A stretch of 64,000 nucleotides of DNA from Pantoea ananatis LMG 2665 (GTDB taxonomy: Bacteria; Pseudomonadota; Gammaproteobacteria; Enterobacterales; Enterobacteriaceae), in assembly GCF_000710035.2 (NCBI RefSeq), contig NZ_JMJJ01000006.1:248001-312000 (forward strand), in the 5' to 3' direction. The first letter of the stretch is position 1. The number at the start of each line of letters is the position of its first letter. Below are positions 16,530 to 26,352 of the stretch, one piece after another. A program made the translations under genes and the position numbers. The notes under the pieces are model-generated. The model worked only from the letters and a program-made list of their open reading frames with translations. It was not told the DNA's origin and ran no database searches.

Positions 16530-17575
16530 GCCAGCGAGCCTTCATTCCAGGCGTCGTCATTGCCCGCCAGCGGCGTAACGATCGCCCCACTGTTGGGTTC
16601 ATTCGCCACCGGCGCGGCAGGCGTAACGATATCCAGCCCCGTTTGCGGCTCGGCATCGCTCAGCCACTGGCCCAGCGTCGCCATAAAATAGCGGCCACAG
16701 CGGCGTCCCAGGTGGTAATCCTGGTTAAGCGAGGCGATCCGGCTGCCTAACGCGTTACTGGCCAGCACGCGCGGTGGGAAAATTTCAATGATGCGTAAAT
16801 CCCCTGGCGGTGACTCGATAAACTGCTGCGTTTCCCGATAGGTCTGCTCATGATGATGCAGGATAGTGAGCATCGGCTGCAGCGCACCGCCGCTGAACCA
16901 GCGTTCCATACGCGTTATCCAGCGTGGCGTATCGAACATCTGAGAGGGCACGGTACGGATCACCACGATCGTATCTGCGCCACGTTTGGCCGCCTCACGC
17001 ACGGGTATAGCATCACTGACGCCACCGTCCAGATAGCTGATGCCTTCCAGATCCACCCCCAGGCGATAAAAGCCCGGAATGGCGCTGGATGCCTTAATGA
17101 TTTCCAGCCAGTTATCACTGGTGGGCGCAAAATAACTGGGCGCATAGTCATCACTGCGACAGGCACACATATAGAATTCGCGCCCGCTGGAAAACAGGGT
17201 TTCGGCACTGCTCATCGCCAGGGGGAATTCGCTTCGGGTGATGTCGATTAACCAGTCGAGATCGATAAGATTGCCGCCGCGTAAGAAACGCAGCGGATCG
17301 AAAAACTGCTTGCTGGTCGTATAGCGGGTGATCACCCGGCGTGCGTAGCCCGGCTGCGCGCAGACAAAGGCGGACAGGTTCTGTGCCCCGGCAGACGTGC
17401 CAAGCAATAGCTGGAAAGGGTTGAATTTAGCCCGCTGAAACTCATCTAATACGCCGGCGGTGAAGATGCCGCGTTGACCGCCACCCTCGCACACTAAGGC
17501 GATTTTCCTGGCTTTAAAAGGTGTGAGAGCAAGGGGTTCAATCGCCCCGAGCGTCACGGGAATACGTATACCCAA
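16526..17575 (-). CDS. yjjU: Patatin-like phospholipase family protein YjjU
   Basis: 349 aa patatin-domain protein. Residues near 25-80 contain the oxyanion-hole motif GGGQRGIFTAGV and the nucleophile elbow GTSAGAQN; the catalytic Asp is in LDGGVSD. It should be a cytosolic or membrane-associated serine hydrolase with a Ser-Asp dyad acting on lipids or esters; the substrate is unknown. The frame is open for 61 further codons upstream, but TTG 17575 with AGGT upstream gives (M)GIRIPVTLG, matching E. coli MGQRIPVTLG, so it is preferred. It is coupled to yjjV by a four-base overlap. Confidence 0.9.
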   Translation of the reverse strand: MGIRIPVTLGAIEPLALTPFKARKIALVCEGGGQRGIFTAGVLDEFQRAKFNPFQLLLGTSAGAQNLSAFVCAQPGYARRVITRYTTSKQFFDPLRFLRGGNLIDLDWLIDITRSEFPLAMSSAETLFSSGREFYMCACRSDDYAPSYFAPTSDNWLEIIKASSAIPGFYRLGVDLEGISYLDGGVSDAIPVREAAKRGADTIVVIRTVPSQMFDTPRWITRMERWFSGGALQPMLTILHHHEQTYRETQQFIESPPGDLRIIEIFPPRVLASNALGSRIASLNQDYHLGRRCGRYFMATLGQWLSDAEPQTGLDIVTPAAPVANEPNSGAIVTPLAGNDDAWNEGSLA

Positions 17576-17814
17576 TGTACCGACCTCAGATTGGGTTCCC
17601 GATAGGCAAATGTAGGGAATGCAGGGATTAGAATTGTGAAAGGATACTAGCACGGAGAACCAGCTACGTTGTCCATAAATTGTGCTATTGGCGTTGCGCC
17701 GTTTAACACATCGTTGCGAATATGAAGCATCCTTTGCCTCACAATAACATTCGCACAAATAACTGGTCTCCGTTTGATGCTGACTACGCCAGCATCAAAC
17801 AGTCTGGGTCATCG

Positions 17815-17976
17815 CTATAGCTTTTTACGGCCAGTGAACAAGCTGATGAGGAACAGAATAATACCCACCACGAATACGACTTTAGCTGCCCAGGCTGCGG
17901 TACCGGCAAGGCCACCAAAACCTAATGCAGCAGCGATCAGTGCGATCACCAGAAAAATAATGCCCCAACGAAACAT
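17815..17976 (-). CDS. ytjA: Small inner-membrane protein YtjA (DUF1328)
   Basis: 53 aa protein starting [20 protein letters not shown] and ending GRKKL, nearly identical to E. coli YtjA. Two hydrophobic segments (about 5-20 and 33-48) separated by a Gly/Ala-rich turn indicate a two-pass membrane hairpin. GAGAGG precedes the ATG. It lies between osmY and yjjU in the same order as in E. coli. Function unknown; the neighbouring osmY suggests expression in stress or stationary phase (inference). Confidence 0.93.
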   Translation of the reverse strand: MFRWGIIFLVIALIAAALGFGGLAGTAAWAAKVVFVVGIILFLISLFTGRKKL

Positions 17977-18041
17977 AAGCCTCTCCTTAACCATTTTAAT
18001 ATTGAACTGCTTGTTTCATCCCACGATGGGTATTTTTATCA

Positions 18042-18066
18042 GTGCGGCTTCCGGAAGAAGCCGCAC
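18042..18066 (-). terminator. Hairpin after osmY
   Basis: gtgcggcttc/gaagccgcac, a perfect 10-bp stem with a 5-nt loop, 10 bases beyond the osmY stop. It lacks a strong T run on the minus strand, so it may act as an mRNA 3' barrier as well as a terminator. Confidence 0.6.
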
Positions 18067-18075
18067 CGGGTCGTG

Positions 18076-18690
18076 TTAAGACTTGACCTTCAGGTCATTT
18101 TTAACACTTTTTACGCCTTCGATAGCTTTAGCGATGCTTTCGGCACGGTCAGACTGTGCCTGATTCGCCACTTCACCTGAAAGCTGAACCACACCGTCGG
18201 TGGTTTCCACTTTCACGTTACGTGAAGGAACCATGTCATCTGCTAATAGCTTAGCTTTAATTTCGCTGGTTGTGGCAGCGTCACCGGCATAACCTTTCAT
18301 TGACTGTTTTTTCGCGTCTTTCACGTGCAGCTTGTCGCTGACTGATTTAACGCCTTCAACTTTTTTCACCACGGCCACGGCTTTCTCAGCCTGATCTTGT
18401 GAGGTCACAAAGCCGCTCAGGGTAACAACGCCCTGATGGGTTTTGACAGAAATGTCGGTGCTTTTGATGGAGTCGTCATCAACCAGGGCCGCTTTTGCTT
18501 TAGCCGTCACGGCGCTGTCATCCATAAAGCCGCCCACTTTCTTCATTGAGCTGTCAATTTTTGCACCGGCGCTGTCAGCCGTTTGTGAGGCTTTCTGAGA
18601 CGCGGATTCCTCTGCAAATGCGCTTCCGCTCAGCAGAGCAGTACCGATCATCGCAGCCATCAATGTTTTAGTAATCTTAGTTGTGTGCAT
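18076..18690 (-). CDS. osmY: Periplasmic osmotic-shock protein OsmY
   Basis: 204 aa with a Sec signal peptide of about 28 residues ending SGSAFA-EE, then two BON domains (about 55-120 and 135-204), each with the V.VKT..GVV.LSG.V pattern. It is periplasmic; E. coli OsmY is induced by RpoS and hyperosmotic stress and behaves as a chaperone-like or membrane-binding protein. ATG 18690 gives [20 protein letters not shown]; the longer upstream frame is not supported. It lies downstream of prfC and upstream of ytjA, as in E. coli. Confidence 0.95.
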   Translation of the reverse strand: MHTTKITKTLMAAMIGTALLSGSAFAEESASQKASQTADSAGAKIDSSMKKVGGFMDDSAVTAKAKAALVDDDSIKSTDISVKTHQGVVTLSGFVTSQDQAEKAVAVVKKVEGVKSVSDKLHVKDAKKQSMKGYAGDAATTSEIKAKLLADDMVPSRNVKVETTDGVVQLSGEVANQAQSDRAESIAKAIEGVKSVKNDLKVKS

Positions 18691-18907
18691 CGATATCATC
18701 CTTCTATCTGTTAACTCGCCCAAAACTGTGGGCGCAAGAGCAGCAAACAGTGCTGCTGCGGCACTGGACGCGGGGAGAATAAGTCTCTTAAACCGTCCGA
18801 TGAAGTAATCATAGTCGGGATTTAGAGTTTTGCTCGGGTAACTGGTTGATCGTGCGTCAAAAGAGAGGAAAAGGCGCGTTTTAGGAGGGTTCTGTATCCG
18901 TTGAAAC

Positions 18908-18934
18908 AGGGCCATTCCGTGCTGGAATGGCCCT
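18908..18934 (-). terminator. prfC terminator hairpin
   Basis: agggccattcc/ggaatggccct, an 11-bp perfect stem with a 5-nt loop, just past the prfC stop and followed on the minus strand by TGTTT. Confidence 0.65.
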
Positions 18935-18945
18935 GAAAGCACGAA

Positions 18946-20532
18946 TTAGTGCTCGCGGGTTTTACGGAATGTCACATCAGGATAGCGTTCCTGAGTAATA
19001 TTCAGATTCACCATGGTGGGAGCGATATAGGTCAGGTTATCACCGCCATCCAGCGCGAGGTTCACCTCATTTTTACGCTGGAAATCTTCGAACTTTTTGG
19101 CATCGCTGCACTCGACCCAACGTGCCGTAGAAACGTTAATCGCCTCATAGATGGCTTCAACGTTGTATTCGCTTTTCAGACGCGCGACGACCACGTCAAA
19201 CTGCAGGACACCAACAGCTCCTACAATCAGGTCGTTATTGTGAACCGGACGGAACACCTGAACCGCGCCCTCTTCCGACAGCTGGACCAGCCCTTTCAGC
19301 AGTTGCTTTTGCTTCAGCGGATCGCGCAGGCGAATACGGCGGAACAGTTCTGGCGCGAAGTTCGGAATACCGGTGAACTTCATGTTCTCACCCTGGGTAA
19401 AGGTGTCGCCGATCTGAATCGTGCCGTGGTTATGCAAGCCGATGATATCGCCCGGATAGGCTTCTTCTACGTGCGAACGGTCGCCCGCCATAAAGGTTAA
19501 CGCATCAGAAATCACGACGTCTTTGCCAGTGCGCACCTGGCGTAGCTTCATGCCTTTTTCATAACGGCCTGATACCACGCGCATAAACGCCACGCGGTCA
19601 CGGTGCTTGGGATCCATGTTAGCCTGAATCTTGAACACGAAACCGGTAAATTTCTCTTCTTTTGCCTCAACCTGGCGGGTATCGGTCTGGCGCGGCATGG
19701 GGCGCGGCGCCCACTCCACCAGGCCATCCAGCATATGATCAACGCCAAAGTTACCCAGCGCAGTACCAAAGAACACCGGAGAGAGCTGACCGCTAAGGAA
19801 AGCCTCTTTTTCGAATTCGTGCGAGGCGCCCTGCACCAGCTCCAGCTCTTCACGCAGCTGTGCGGCCAGCTCTTCGCCGACGGCCGCGTCGAGGTCTGGG
19901 TTGTTCAGGCCTTTAACGATGCGCACTTCCTGGATGGTGTGCCCTTTACCGGTCTGATAGAGATAAGTTTCATCGTTATAAAGGTGATAAACCCCTTTAA
20001 ACAACTTACCGCAGCCTATTGGCCAAGTGATGGGCGCACAGGCGATCTTTAACTCGCTTTCCACTTCATCCAGCAGTTCCATCGGATCGCGGATGTCACG
20101 GTCGAGTTTGTTCATAAAGGTCAGGATCGGCGTATCGCGCAGGCGCGTCACTTCCATCAGCTTACGGGTACGATCTTCAACGCCTTTCGCTGCGTCGATC
20201 ACCATCAGGCAGCAGTCAACGGCGGTCAGCGTACGATAGGTATCTTCAGAGAAGTCTTCGTGCCCCGGCGTATCCAGCAGGTTTACCAGGCTGTCACGAT
20301 AGGGAAACTGCATAACTGACGTCGTGATTGAAATACCACGCTGCTTTTCCATCTCCATCCAGTCAGACTTCGCATGCTGGTTGGAGCCGCGGCCTTTTAC
20401 CGTACCGGCGGTCTGGATCGCCTGCCCGAACAGCAGGACTTTTTCGGTAATTGTGGTTTTACCGGCATCCGGGTGCGAGATAATCGCGAAGGTGCGGCGG
20501 CGTGCCACCTCTTCTAAAAAGGGATTAGACAT
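18946..20532 (-). CDS. prfC: Peptide chain release factor 3 (RF3)
   Basis: 528 aa translational GTPase (E. coli 529) that recycles RF1/RF2 from the ribosome after termination. G1 [10 protein letters not shown]2 GISITTS, G3 DTPGHEDF and G4 NKLDRD are intact, followed by the domain 2-3 region ending in [16 protein letters not shown] sequence. ATG 20532 is preferred because it gives the expected [20 protein letters not shown]. In E. coli yjjG and rimI lie upstream; here a pentapeptide-repeat gene is next, so synteny breaks at this point. Confidence 0.97.
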   Translation of the reverse strand: MSNPFLEEVARRRTFAIISHPDAGKTTITEKVLLFGQAIQTAGTVKGRGSNQHAKSDWMEMEKQRGISITTSVMQFPYRDSLVNLLDTPGHEDFSEDTYRTLTAVDCCLMVIDAAKGVEDRTRKLMEVTRLRDTPILTFMNKLDRDIRDPMELLDEVESELKIACAPITWPIGCGKLFKGVYHLYNDETYLYQTGKGHTIQEVRIVKGLNNPDLDAAVGEELAAQLREELELVQGASHEFEKEAFLSGQLSPVFFGTALGNFGVDHMLDGLVEWAPRPMPRQTDTRQVEAKEEKFTGFVFKIQANMDPKHRDRVAFMRVVSGRYEKGMKLRQVRTGKDVVISDALTFMAGDRSHVEEAYPGDIIGLHNHGTIQIGDTFTQGENMKFTGIPNFAPELFRRIRLRDPLKQKQLLKGLVQLSEEGAVQVFRPVHNNDLIVGAVGVLQFDVVVARLKSEYNVEAIYEAINVSTARWVECSDAKKFEDFQRKNEVNLALDGGDNLTYIAPTMVNLNITQERYPDVTFRKTREH

Positions 20533-20877
20533 GAGTGAATTCTTCTCAACGTAGCCACGCGCTAACAGGCGCGGCAGATAAATCACGGTGGCCGGCAGAA
20601 CCTTACCGGCGGATAAACGGTGCCAAATGCGACTTTATGTCGTCGCGGGGTGAGCGCAAAGTTACATTGGCGTGCTTCCGGTTACCTGGTCAACTTTAAG
20701 GCGGCATAGCATACAATATTTTGTGCTATTGGCCTACAGCGTACGGAAGAGAAAGTGGCGTCAGTCAGAAACGGCAGGCCGCCGCGCCGGTAGCGCGTCA
20801 GGGTGGCCAGGCGTTACCACGAACGAAACCTGCCCCATAAAGCGTATCCGTGGGGGCGGTTACTCCTCAGGCCTCGA

Positions 20878-21477
20878 CTAATCGACGAGTTCGATGCCCA
20901 GACTTTCCAGCAAACAAACCGCTTCCAGGCGAGAAAATTTGGCTTTATCGACCGTGTTATGGAAGATATTGATGGCGTAATTCCAGGATTCTGTGAGATC
21001 TGCGCCACGTAGTACGGTGTGATTGAATAAACTGCCCGTCAGGTCCGATTCGGTGAGCGTTGCGCCGGTTAAATCGCACTCCCTGAAATCCACCTCTGTC
21101 AGTTTGCATGCCTCCATTTTTAAACCCTGCAACCGCAGCCCAAAAAAAGAGCCGCTGGCCAGAATACATTTCTGAAAATGCAGTTCGTGATCCAGATAAA
21201 AATCGGGCCAGTAGGCTGTCGTCCAGTCAATGCCGGTCAGCTTGCACTCATTGAAGTGAACGCCAAAGAAGCGGCTATTGGATGGGTTCAGCAGGCTCAT
21301 ATTGCAGTGATTAAACACACAGTTGATGAACTTGCAGGCCGAAAACACCGCAGAGGTAAAGTTGGCGTTATTGAATTCGCAGTCTTCAAAATGCGTTTCA
21401 GCGATCGTCAGACCGGTGAAATCTTCTTTTGAAAACTGGACGTCGTAAAATTCAGCATGGCTTTTGACAGATTGCAT
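20878..21477 (-). CDS. Pentapeptide-repeat protein, Qnr-like
   Basis: 199 aa built almost wholly of A(D/N)LxX-type pentapeptide repeats (for example ADLTESWN, LTGATLTESDL, FNNANFTSAVF), predicted to form a right-handed quadrilateral beta helix. The length, a break near the middle (FFGVHFNECKLTGIDW) and the C-terminal LLESLGIELVD resemble chromosomal Qnr proteins, which protect DNA gyrase from quinolones. That function cannot be assumed. ATG 21477 is preferred to 21504 because CAGGGTGA precedes it. The gene stands alone between prfC and ftnA. Confidence 0.8.
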   Translation of the reverse strand: MQSVKSHAEFYDVQFSKEDFTGLTIAETHFEDCEFNNANFTSAVFSACKFINCVFNHCNMSLLNPSNSRFFGVHFNECKLTGIDWTTAYWPDFYLDHELHFQKCILASGSFFGLRLQGLKMEACKLTEVDFRECDLTGATLTESDLTGSLFNHTVLRGADLTESWNYAINIFHNTVDKAKFSRLEAVCLLESLGIELVD

Positions 21478-21569
21478 ATTCACCCTGAGGGTTAACGGTG
21501 GCATTTCACGAAAAGTTTATGCGATTTCTTCGCGATGAACCCGCATAAGATTCACCTTCACGCCTTGCC

Positions 21570-21700
21570 TCACAAATCTCTGGTCAGGCATTTCTTGCGC
21601 ATGCGCTGCAGCCAGTTCATCGCCGGGTCACCCTTGCCTTCCTGCCAGGCCGCATCCAGCCTGACCTGCCGGTAAAGGAAGCCGCACGGAAGCCAGGCGC
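21570..21700 (-). pseudogene. C-terminal remnant, possibly of a LysR-type regulator
   Basis: Open frame ending at TGA 21570-21572 with LDAAWQEGKGDPAMNWLQ, a pattern seen at the C-terminus of some LysR-type regulators (trp-rich, GxGDPA.xWL). Only about 40 codons survive. The family call is tentative. Confidence 0.3.
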
Positions 21701-21741
21701 ACCGGCTTAGGGAGTGACAACTGGCGACCCGAAAATCTGAC

Positions 21742-21760
21742 CACAATGATAATCGCTCGC
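21742..21760. promoter_or_regulatory. Fur-like box upstream of ftnA
   Basis: CACAATGATAATCGCTCGC matches the 19-bp Fur consensus at 13 positions, the left half almost perfectly. It lies 132 bases upstream of the ftnA ATG. E. coli ftnA has upstream Fur sites through which Fur relieves H-NS silencing; the same logic is plausible. Confidence 0.45.
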
Positions 21761-21891
21761 ATTCAACAGTTGAAATAATTCTTTTTAAATCAAACAGATA
21801 AATTGCAAATTTTTCAATAAAAGGCTTCCCATTCGTTACCAGCCTGTTGCATAATTCACCACTAATTTATTAACACTCAAAGGACGCGGCC

Positions 21892-22398
21892 ATGCTGACT
21901 GCTGAAATGACTGGACGTTTAAACGACCAGCTGAACCTCGAATTTTTCTCCGCCAATCTCTATTTACAAATGAGTGCGTGGTGCAGCGATAAAGGCTATG
22001 AGGGCGCAGCGTCCTTCCTGAAAATGCATTCGCGTGAAGAGATGGAACACATGCAGCGCCTGTTCGACTATCTGAGCGATACCGGTGCTATGCCGGTGCT
22101 GGGCAGCATTGCTGCACCGCCCGTTGCCTACAATTCACTGAACGAAGTGCTGATTCAGGCGCTGGATCACGAGAAGCTGATTACCAGTAAAATCAATGAA
22201 CTGGCGCACTCAGCGATGACAACGCAGGACTATTCAACCTTCAACTTCCTGCAGTGGTATGTTGCAGAACAGCATGAAGAAGAGAAGCTGTTTAAAACCG
22301 TGCTGGATAAACTGGCGATGGTTGGCGATAGCGGTAACGGTCTGTTCCTGGTCGATAAAGACCTTGGACGCATGAGCACCGAAACCCACTCCGCCTAA
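21892..22398 (+). CDS. ftnA: Non-haem ferritin FtnA
   Basis: 168 aa ferritin. Ferroxidase ligands are in place: Glu17 (NLEFF), Glu50 and His53 (REEMEHM), Glu94 region (HEKL), and AEQHEEE with the Glu127-130 ligands. It should form a 24-mer cytosolic iron store. AAAGGACGCGGCC precedes the ATG. It is a single-gene unit ending in a strong hairpin, with a Fur-like site upstream. In length and sequence it is the E. coli FtnA type, not the haem-containing bacterioferritin. Confidence 0.95.
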   Translation: MLTAEMTGRLNDQLNLEFFSANLYLQMSAWCSDKGYEGAASFLKMHSREEMEHMQRLFDYLSDTGAMPVLGSIAAPPVAYNSLNEVLIQALDHEKLITSKINELAHSAMTTQDYSTFNFLQWYVAEQHEEEKLFKTVLDKLAMVGDSGNGLFLVDKDLGRMSTETHSA

Positions 22399-22403
22399 AA
22401 TAA

Positions 22404-22427
22404 ACCGGCCCACGCAGGTGGGCCGGT
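22404..22427. terminator. Bidirectional terminator between ftnA and the GH31 gene
   Basis: accggcccac/gtgggccggt, a perfect 10-bp GC-rich stem with a GCAG loop in the 49-base gap between two convergent genes. Confidence 0.8.
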
Positions 22428-22447
22428 AGTGTGATTTGCGCTCTGGG

Positions 22448-24811
22448 TTACGCCAGTCGGTAACAGGTTGTCATTTCCCCGTTGACCCACAACGGACGCT
22501 TCTCGCCCGGCGGTAAGCTAATCGCCATATCACGCCACGCTGGCTGATAATCTCCCCGCTTTTCAATGATCAGCTCCAACCGTGACGCGCTGCTGGTTAA
22601 CGTCCAGCTCAGCCAAAGCGCATTGCCCTTCTGCCAGCCATGCGTTTCTCCGTCGTCGTCAAACAGTTCGCCGGAGGTGGTCGCATTGCCCGGCGCAGGC
22701 CACAGCTGCAGTTCCCGTACGTTATCACGCTGCGCATCGGTGGTACTTTCACACTCTCCCAGTGGAATTGCGGCACCGGCACGGACCAGTAACGGCAGAC
22801 GATCCAGCGGCGCATCCAGCATTACCGACTGGCCCCCCGCCAGCCAGCTACCGCTGTGCCAGTCATACCAGCCGTGGGCGTTATCTGGCAGATAGACCTG
22901 GCGCTGACGGGCGCCCTGCTCAACCACGCTTGCCACCAGCAAATCGCGCCCCAGCATGAAATCATCGCACTCGTCATAGGTGCGCGGATCGTGCTCGTGA
23001 TCGAGGAAGGTTGGCCGCAGCATTGGCTCATCCTGCTCGCTGGCCTGCCAGGCCAGCGTATACAGATACGGCATCAGGCGATAACGCAGGCGAATAGCCT
23101 CACGAATCATTGATGTGGCTTCCGGATACATCCAGGGCTCGTTGACGGTGTGATCGTCATTCCATGAATGAATAGTAAAACGGGGATGCATCACGCCATT
23201 CTGTACCCAGCGCACAAACAGCTCCGCATCCGGTTTATCGCCGGCAAACCCGCCCACATCGTGCCCGACGTTAAACAGGCCCGACAGACTCATTCCCAAC
23301 CCCATACGGATGTTATAGCGCAGGGTTTGCCAGTTTGTCCGGTTATCCCCGCTCCACGTCTGCACATAGCGCTGCATGCCTGCGCAGCCTGAACGGGAAA
23401 TCAGGTACGGCCTTTTTTCCGGGGCAAAGCGCTGCTGAGCCTCCATCGAGGCGCGCATCATCAGCAGCGGCATCACCGGTCGGATGTGCTTAATCGCAAT
23501 GGGCTGGCCAAAGCCATAGCAGCGTGCTTCGCCGTCCCAGACTTCATATTCGTTATTATCGTTCCAGGTCGAATCGATCCCTTTTTTCAGCAACTGCTCA
23601 GTGACGTTTTGTTGCCACCACGCCACCGTTTGGGGATGGGTGAAATCCAGATGCGAGCCTTCATCATCCCAGAATACGGAACGCTCAGGCCGATCCTGTT
23701 CCGAATCGCGGATAAACAGCCCCTGATCCGCCACTTCTTTATAACGTGGATGATCCTGTAACAGGCAGGGCTTGATGTTGGCCGCCAGCTTCATCCCGGC
23801 CTGATGGAAAGCAGCGCACATGGCATTGGGATTCGGCACCTTGTCATAGTTCCAGTTGAACACGTAGCGCTTGTTATTGATGGAGGTGTAGCCCGACGAC
23901 AGTTGAAACGAATCGCAGGGAATCTCATGCTCGCGGCACAGTTGAATAAAGGACAGGAGCTGTTGCTGCGCATCAGGCGCATCCGTGTAGTGCATGGTGG
24001 AGCCGCTGTAGCCCAGGCTCCACTTCGGTTGAAAGAGCGTCCGGCCGGTAAGGCGAACAAATGCCTTGGTCACCTCCAGCAGCGTCGGGCCCAGCATCAT
24101 GTAGTAATCCAGATCGCCCGCCTCTGCGCGGTAACGGCGATAAGGCAGATGATAATTATCTAACTCATTCCCCAGGTCCAGCCAGCTGCTGGTGAGGTTA
24201 TCGTAAAACAGCCCGAAGCTGACGCCGTCACGCTGGGTCAGCGTGAAAGGAATATGTTTGTAGAGCGGATCGGTACTGGCAGCGTTATAGCCCATCGCAT
24301 CCAGATTGCGCATTTCGAAACGGCGATTGACCCGGTTGAGATCGCCGCTCTTTTCACCCAGGCCGTAAACCCGGTCCTGCGGCTGACGACGCTGATAATG
24401 TTCCACGCCATCGCCATGCATGTTCAGCAGGTAAGCCCCGGTATGGCGATCGACCGCCAGCGGCTGCCAGTCGGTGCCGTCAAAATGTTCCCAACTGAGG
24501 CAAAGGGGATAATGCACGGTAACCCGCAGTCGATCCGTGGCCAGACGGATTTGTTGCGCCTCCTGTTGCAGGGTAAAGGCGGGCAGCGTAAAACCTTCCA
24601 GCGATTCGCGGTCGCGCCCCTCCCAGGGCACATCCTCCTGCGGGGCAATGCTCCAGGTGCGGTTCAGCGCCAGTTCCCCGTCGCGTTTCAGCAGCACGCG
24701 CATCAGGCCGTTTTCTAATACGTAAATCCGTAAAAAGTGACGCTGCTCGACTTTCAGTTCGACAAAATGCGGCGTTTGTTGATGTAGCGTCCATGTCTTA
24801 AGTGTTTTCAT
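22448..24811 (-). CDS. GH31 alpha-glycosidase (YicI/alpha-glucosidase type)
   Basis: 787 aa family 31 glycoside hydrolase. An N-terminal beta-sandwich is followed by the (beta/alpha)8 barrel; the nucleophile Asp is in STWNDNNEYE and the acid/base Asp in TWSGDNRTNW, with RSGCAGMQ before it. A C-terminal beta-rich domain follows. There is no signal peptide, so it acts in the cytosol. Candidate activities are alpha-xylosidase or alpha-glucosidase; the sequence does not settle which. ATG 24811 (GAGGGTAA upstream) is used. It lies 10 nt downstream of an ExuT-like transporter gene and both are divergent from a LacI regulator, so the unit probably imports and cleaves an alpha-linked disaccharide or glycosylated acid. 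Confidence 0.85.
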   Translation of the reverse strand: MKTLKTWTLHQQTPHFVELKVEQRHFLRIYVLENGLMRVLLKRDGELALNRTWSIAPQEDVPWEGRDRESLEGFTLPAFTLQQEAQQIRLATDRLRVTVHYPLCLSWEHFDGTDWQPLAVDRHTGAYLLNMHGDGVEHYQRRQPQDRVYGLGEKSGDLNRVNRRFEMRNLDAMGYNAASTDPLYKHIPFTLTQRDGVSFGLFYDNLTSSWLDLGNELDNYHLPYRRYRAEAGDLDYYMMLGPTLLEVTKAFVRLTGRTLFQPKWSLGYSGSTMHYTDAPDAQQQLLSFIQLCREHEIPCDSFQLSSGYTSINNKRYVFNWNYDKVPNPNAMCAAFHQAGMKLAANIKPCLLQDHPRYKEVADQGLFIRDSEQDRPERSVFWDDEGSHLDFTHPQTVAWWQQNVTEQLLKKGIDSTWNDNNEYEVWDGEARCYGFGQPIAIKHIRPVMPLLMMRASMEAQQRFAPEKRPYLISRSGCAGMQRYVQTWSGDNRTNWQTLRYNIRMGLGMSLSGLFNVGHDVGGFAGDKPDAELFVRWVQNGVMHPRFTIHSWNDDHTVNEPWMYPEATSMIREAIRLRYRLMPYLYTLAWQASEQDEPMLRPTFLDHEHDPRTYDECDDFMLGRDLLVASVVEQGARQRQVYLPDNAHGWYDWHSGSWLAGGQSVMLDAPLDRLPLLVRAGAAIPLGECESTTDAQRDNVRELQLWPAPGNATTSGELFDDDGETHGWQKGNALWLSWTLTSSASRLELIIEKRGDYQPAWRDMAISLPPGEKRPLWVNGEMTTCYRLA

Positions 24812-24821
24812 GAGATTACCC

Positions 24822-26132
24822 TCACTGTTTAGCAGTACGTTGGCGGCGTTCGGCAATAAACATCACCAGAAAAACCGCGCCAATCAGATCAAAAAAGCCC
24901 ATGGCAATAAACAAGGGATTGAAGCCAATGGTGTCGGCGGTAACGCCGATAATCAGTGAAAAAATAAAGCTGGCTATCCAGGCGCAGGACCCGCGCATGC
25001 CGTTGACCGTCGCCATCTGGCGGCGATCAAAACGCTCAACCACCAGCGCGCTCAACATGCAGGAAATCACCTGGTGGCCGAAACCGCCGATGGAGATCAG
25101 GGCAATGGCAAGATAGGGATCTTTAACCAGCGTCATCAGTGCCAGCGAGATCATCAGCGCGGCCCCGGTGACGGAACTGGCGACGATGGAGTTCACGCGG
25201 GAGCAGCCAAACCAGCGCACGTAGAGTTTTGTCAGGTAACCGCTGGCGACGCTGCCGAAGTCAGCGGCCAGGAACGGCAGCCAGGCGAACATCACGATCT
25301 GCTTCAGATCCATGCCGCGTTCATTGGCCAGGTAGAGCGGCACCCAGAAGCTCAGGACCGCCCAGGCGGGCTCGGCTAAAAAAGCCGGAATAGCGATTCC
25401 GTAAAACTTCTTCTCTTTCCCAATCACTTTCATCGCAGTGAAAAACGGCAGCTTTTCGCCGATGACTTCGTTGTCCTGGGTAATAAACGCCCGCTCCTCA
25501 TCCGAGAGGCGCGGATGGCGTTCAGGCGAGTGATAGCCCCACCACCAGAGCGCCACCCAGATCAAACCCAGCCCGCCGGTGAGCAGGAATGCGCCCTGCC
25601 AGCCAAACGAGATATGCGCGATATAAATAATGGGCGGAGCCAGCATCGCGCCGACGGAAAAGCCAACGCCCGCCCAGCCTGCCGCTACCGGCCGCTCCTT
25701 TTTCGGAAACCACTCCCCGATGGCCTTGGCATTCGCGGGCGTGGCTGCCGCCTCTGATGCGCCCATCACAAAACGTAACAGCGCCAGATGCAGCCAGCTT
25801 CCTGCCCCGGCGTGCAGCAGACAGGTGACAGACCAGATAACGGCGCAGATCAAAAAGCCCACTTTCAGACCGATAACATCAATTAACCAGCCGCACACAG
25901 GCTGAAACAGCGTATAGGCCAGTTGGAAAGCCGCCACGACCCAGGAATACTGCTCCGTGGTCATATTCAGGGTGCTTTTCAGTTCCGGTGCCAGAATCCC
26001 CAGGGAGTTACGGGTGATGTAATTCACCGTGACGCCCAGCAGGAACATGCCCAGCATCCACCAGCGCAAATTTTTAATCATCCGCAGCGGGCGCGACGAC
26101 GCGTGAGTGCGGGTGGTCGAGTCGAGACTCAT
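24822..26132 (-). CDS. MFS transporter, ACS family (ExuT-like)
   Basis: 436 aa, 12 predicted TM helices, anion:cation symporter family. Similarity to hexuronate transporter ExuT is visible in NYITRNSLGILAPEL, GASEAAATPANAKAIGEWFP, AIPAFLAEPAWAVLSFWVP and ADTIGFNPLF. ExuT carries galacturonate and glucuronate; with a cytosolic alpha-glycosidase next door the substrate may instead be a uronic-acid-containing or other acidic glycoside (inference). AGGAG precedes ATG 26132. It is the promoter-proximal gene of the two-gene operon facing away from the LacI regulator. Confidence 0.85.
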   Translation of the reverse strand: MSLDSTTRTHASSRPLRMIKNLRWWMLGMFLLGVTVNYITRNSLGILAPELKSTLNMTTEQYSWVVAAFQLAYTLFQPVCGWLIDVIGLKVGFLICAVIWSVTCLLHAGAGSWLHLALLRFVMGASEAAATPANAKAIGEWFPKKERPVAAGWAGVGFSVGAMLAPPIIYIAHISFGWQGAFLLTGGLGLIWVALWWWGYHSPERHPRLSDEERAFITQDNEVIGEKLPFFTAMKVIGKEKKFYGIAIPAFLAEPAWAVLSFWVPLYLANERGMDLKQIVMFAWLPFLAADFGSVASGYLTKLYVRWFGCSRVNSIVASSVTGAALMISLALMTLVKDPYLAIALISIGGFGHQVISCMLSALVVERFDRRQMATVNGMRGSCAWIASFIFSLIIGVTADTIGFNPLFIAMGFFDLIGAVFLVMFIAERRQRTAKQ

Positions 26133-26311
26133 GATGAAACTCCTGTAGCCAGTGATTGACGCGTTGCCGCGCAGCGAGCCTGTTTATCTGATCCGACCTT
26201 AAAAAAGCCGAAAACGTGGGTACAGCCCATTTTTTGCAACCCTTTTCATGGCACTATCGGGAAATAACAAAAATGCCCTTGCAGACCAGCAGGGACACGA
26301 TTCAGCACCTT

Positions 26312-26327
26312 ATGAAAATTTTTTCAT
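26312..26327. promoter_or_regulatory. Inverted repeat in the transporter/LacI divergent region
   Basis: ATGAAAA-TT-TTTTCAT, arms perfect, 26 bases upstream of the regulator ATG. LacI-family operators usually have a central CG, which this lacks, so it is a weak operator candidate. Confidence 0.3.
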
Positions 26328-26352
26328 TTGCAGATTTGAGGGCGATCACAGA

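Larger units (their letters stand above)
21478..21891. promoter_or_regulatory. Intergenic region upstream of ftnA with a gene remnant
   Basis: About 410 bases. Part of it (21570 to about 21700, minus strand) reads as an open C-terminal fragment ending AAWQEGKGDPAMNWLQRMRK and a TGA, which resembles the tail of a LysR-type regulator; no start or upstream body remains. The right part holds the ftnA promoter and a Fur-like box. Confidence 0.4.

Noticed and set aside
17774..18079. 101-codon plus-strand frame opposite ytjA
   Set aside because: It is antisense to ytjA, whose minus-strand 53-aa product is nearly identical to the E. coli protein.
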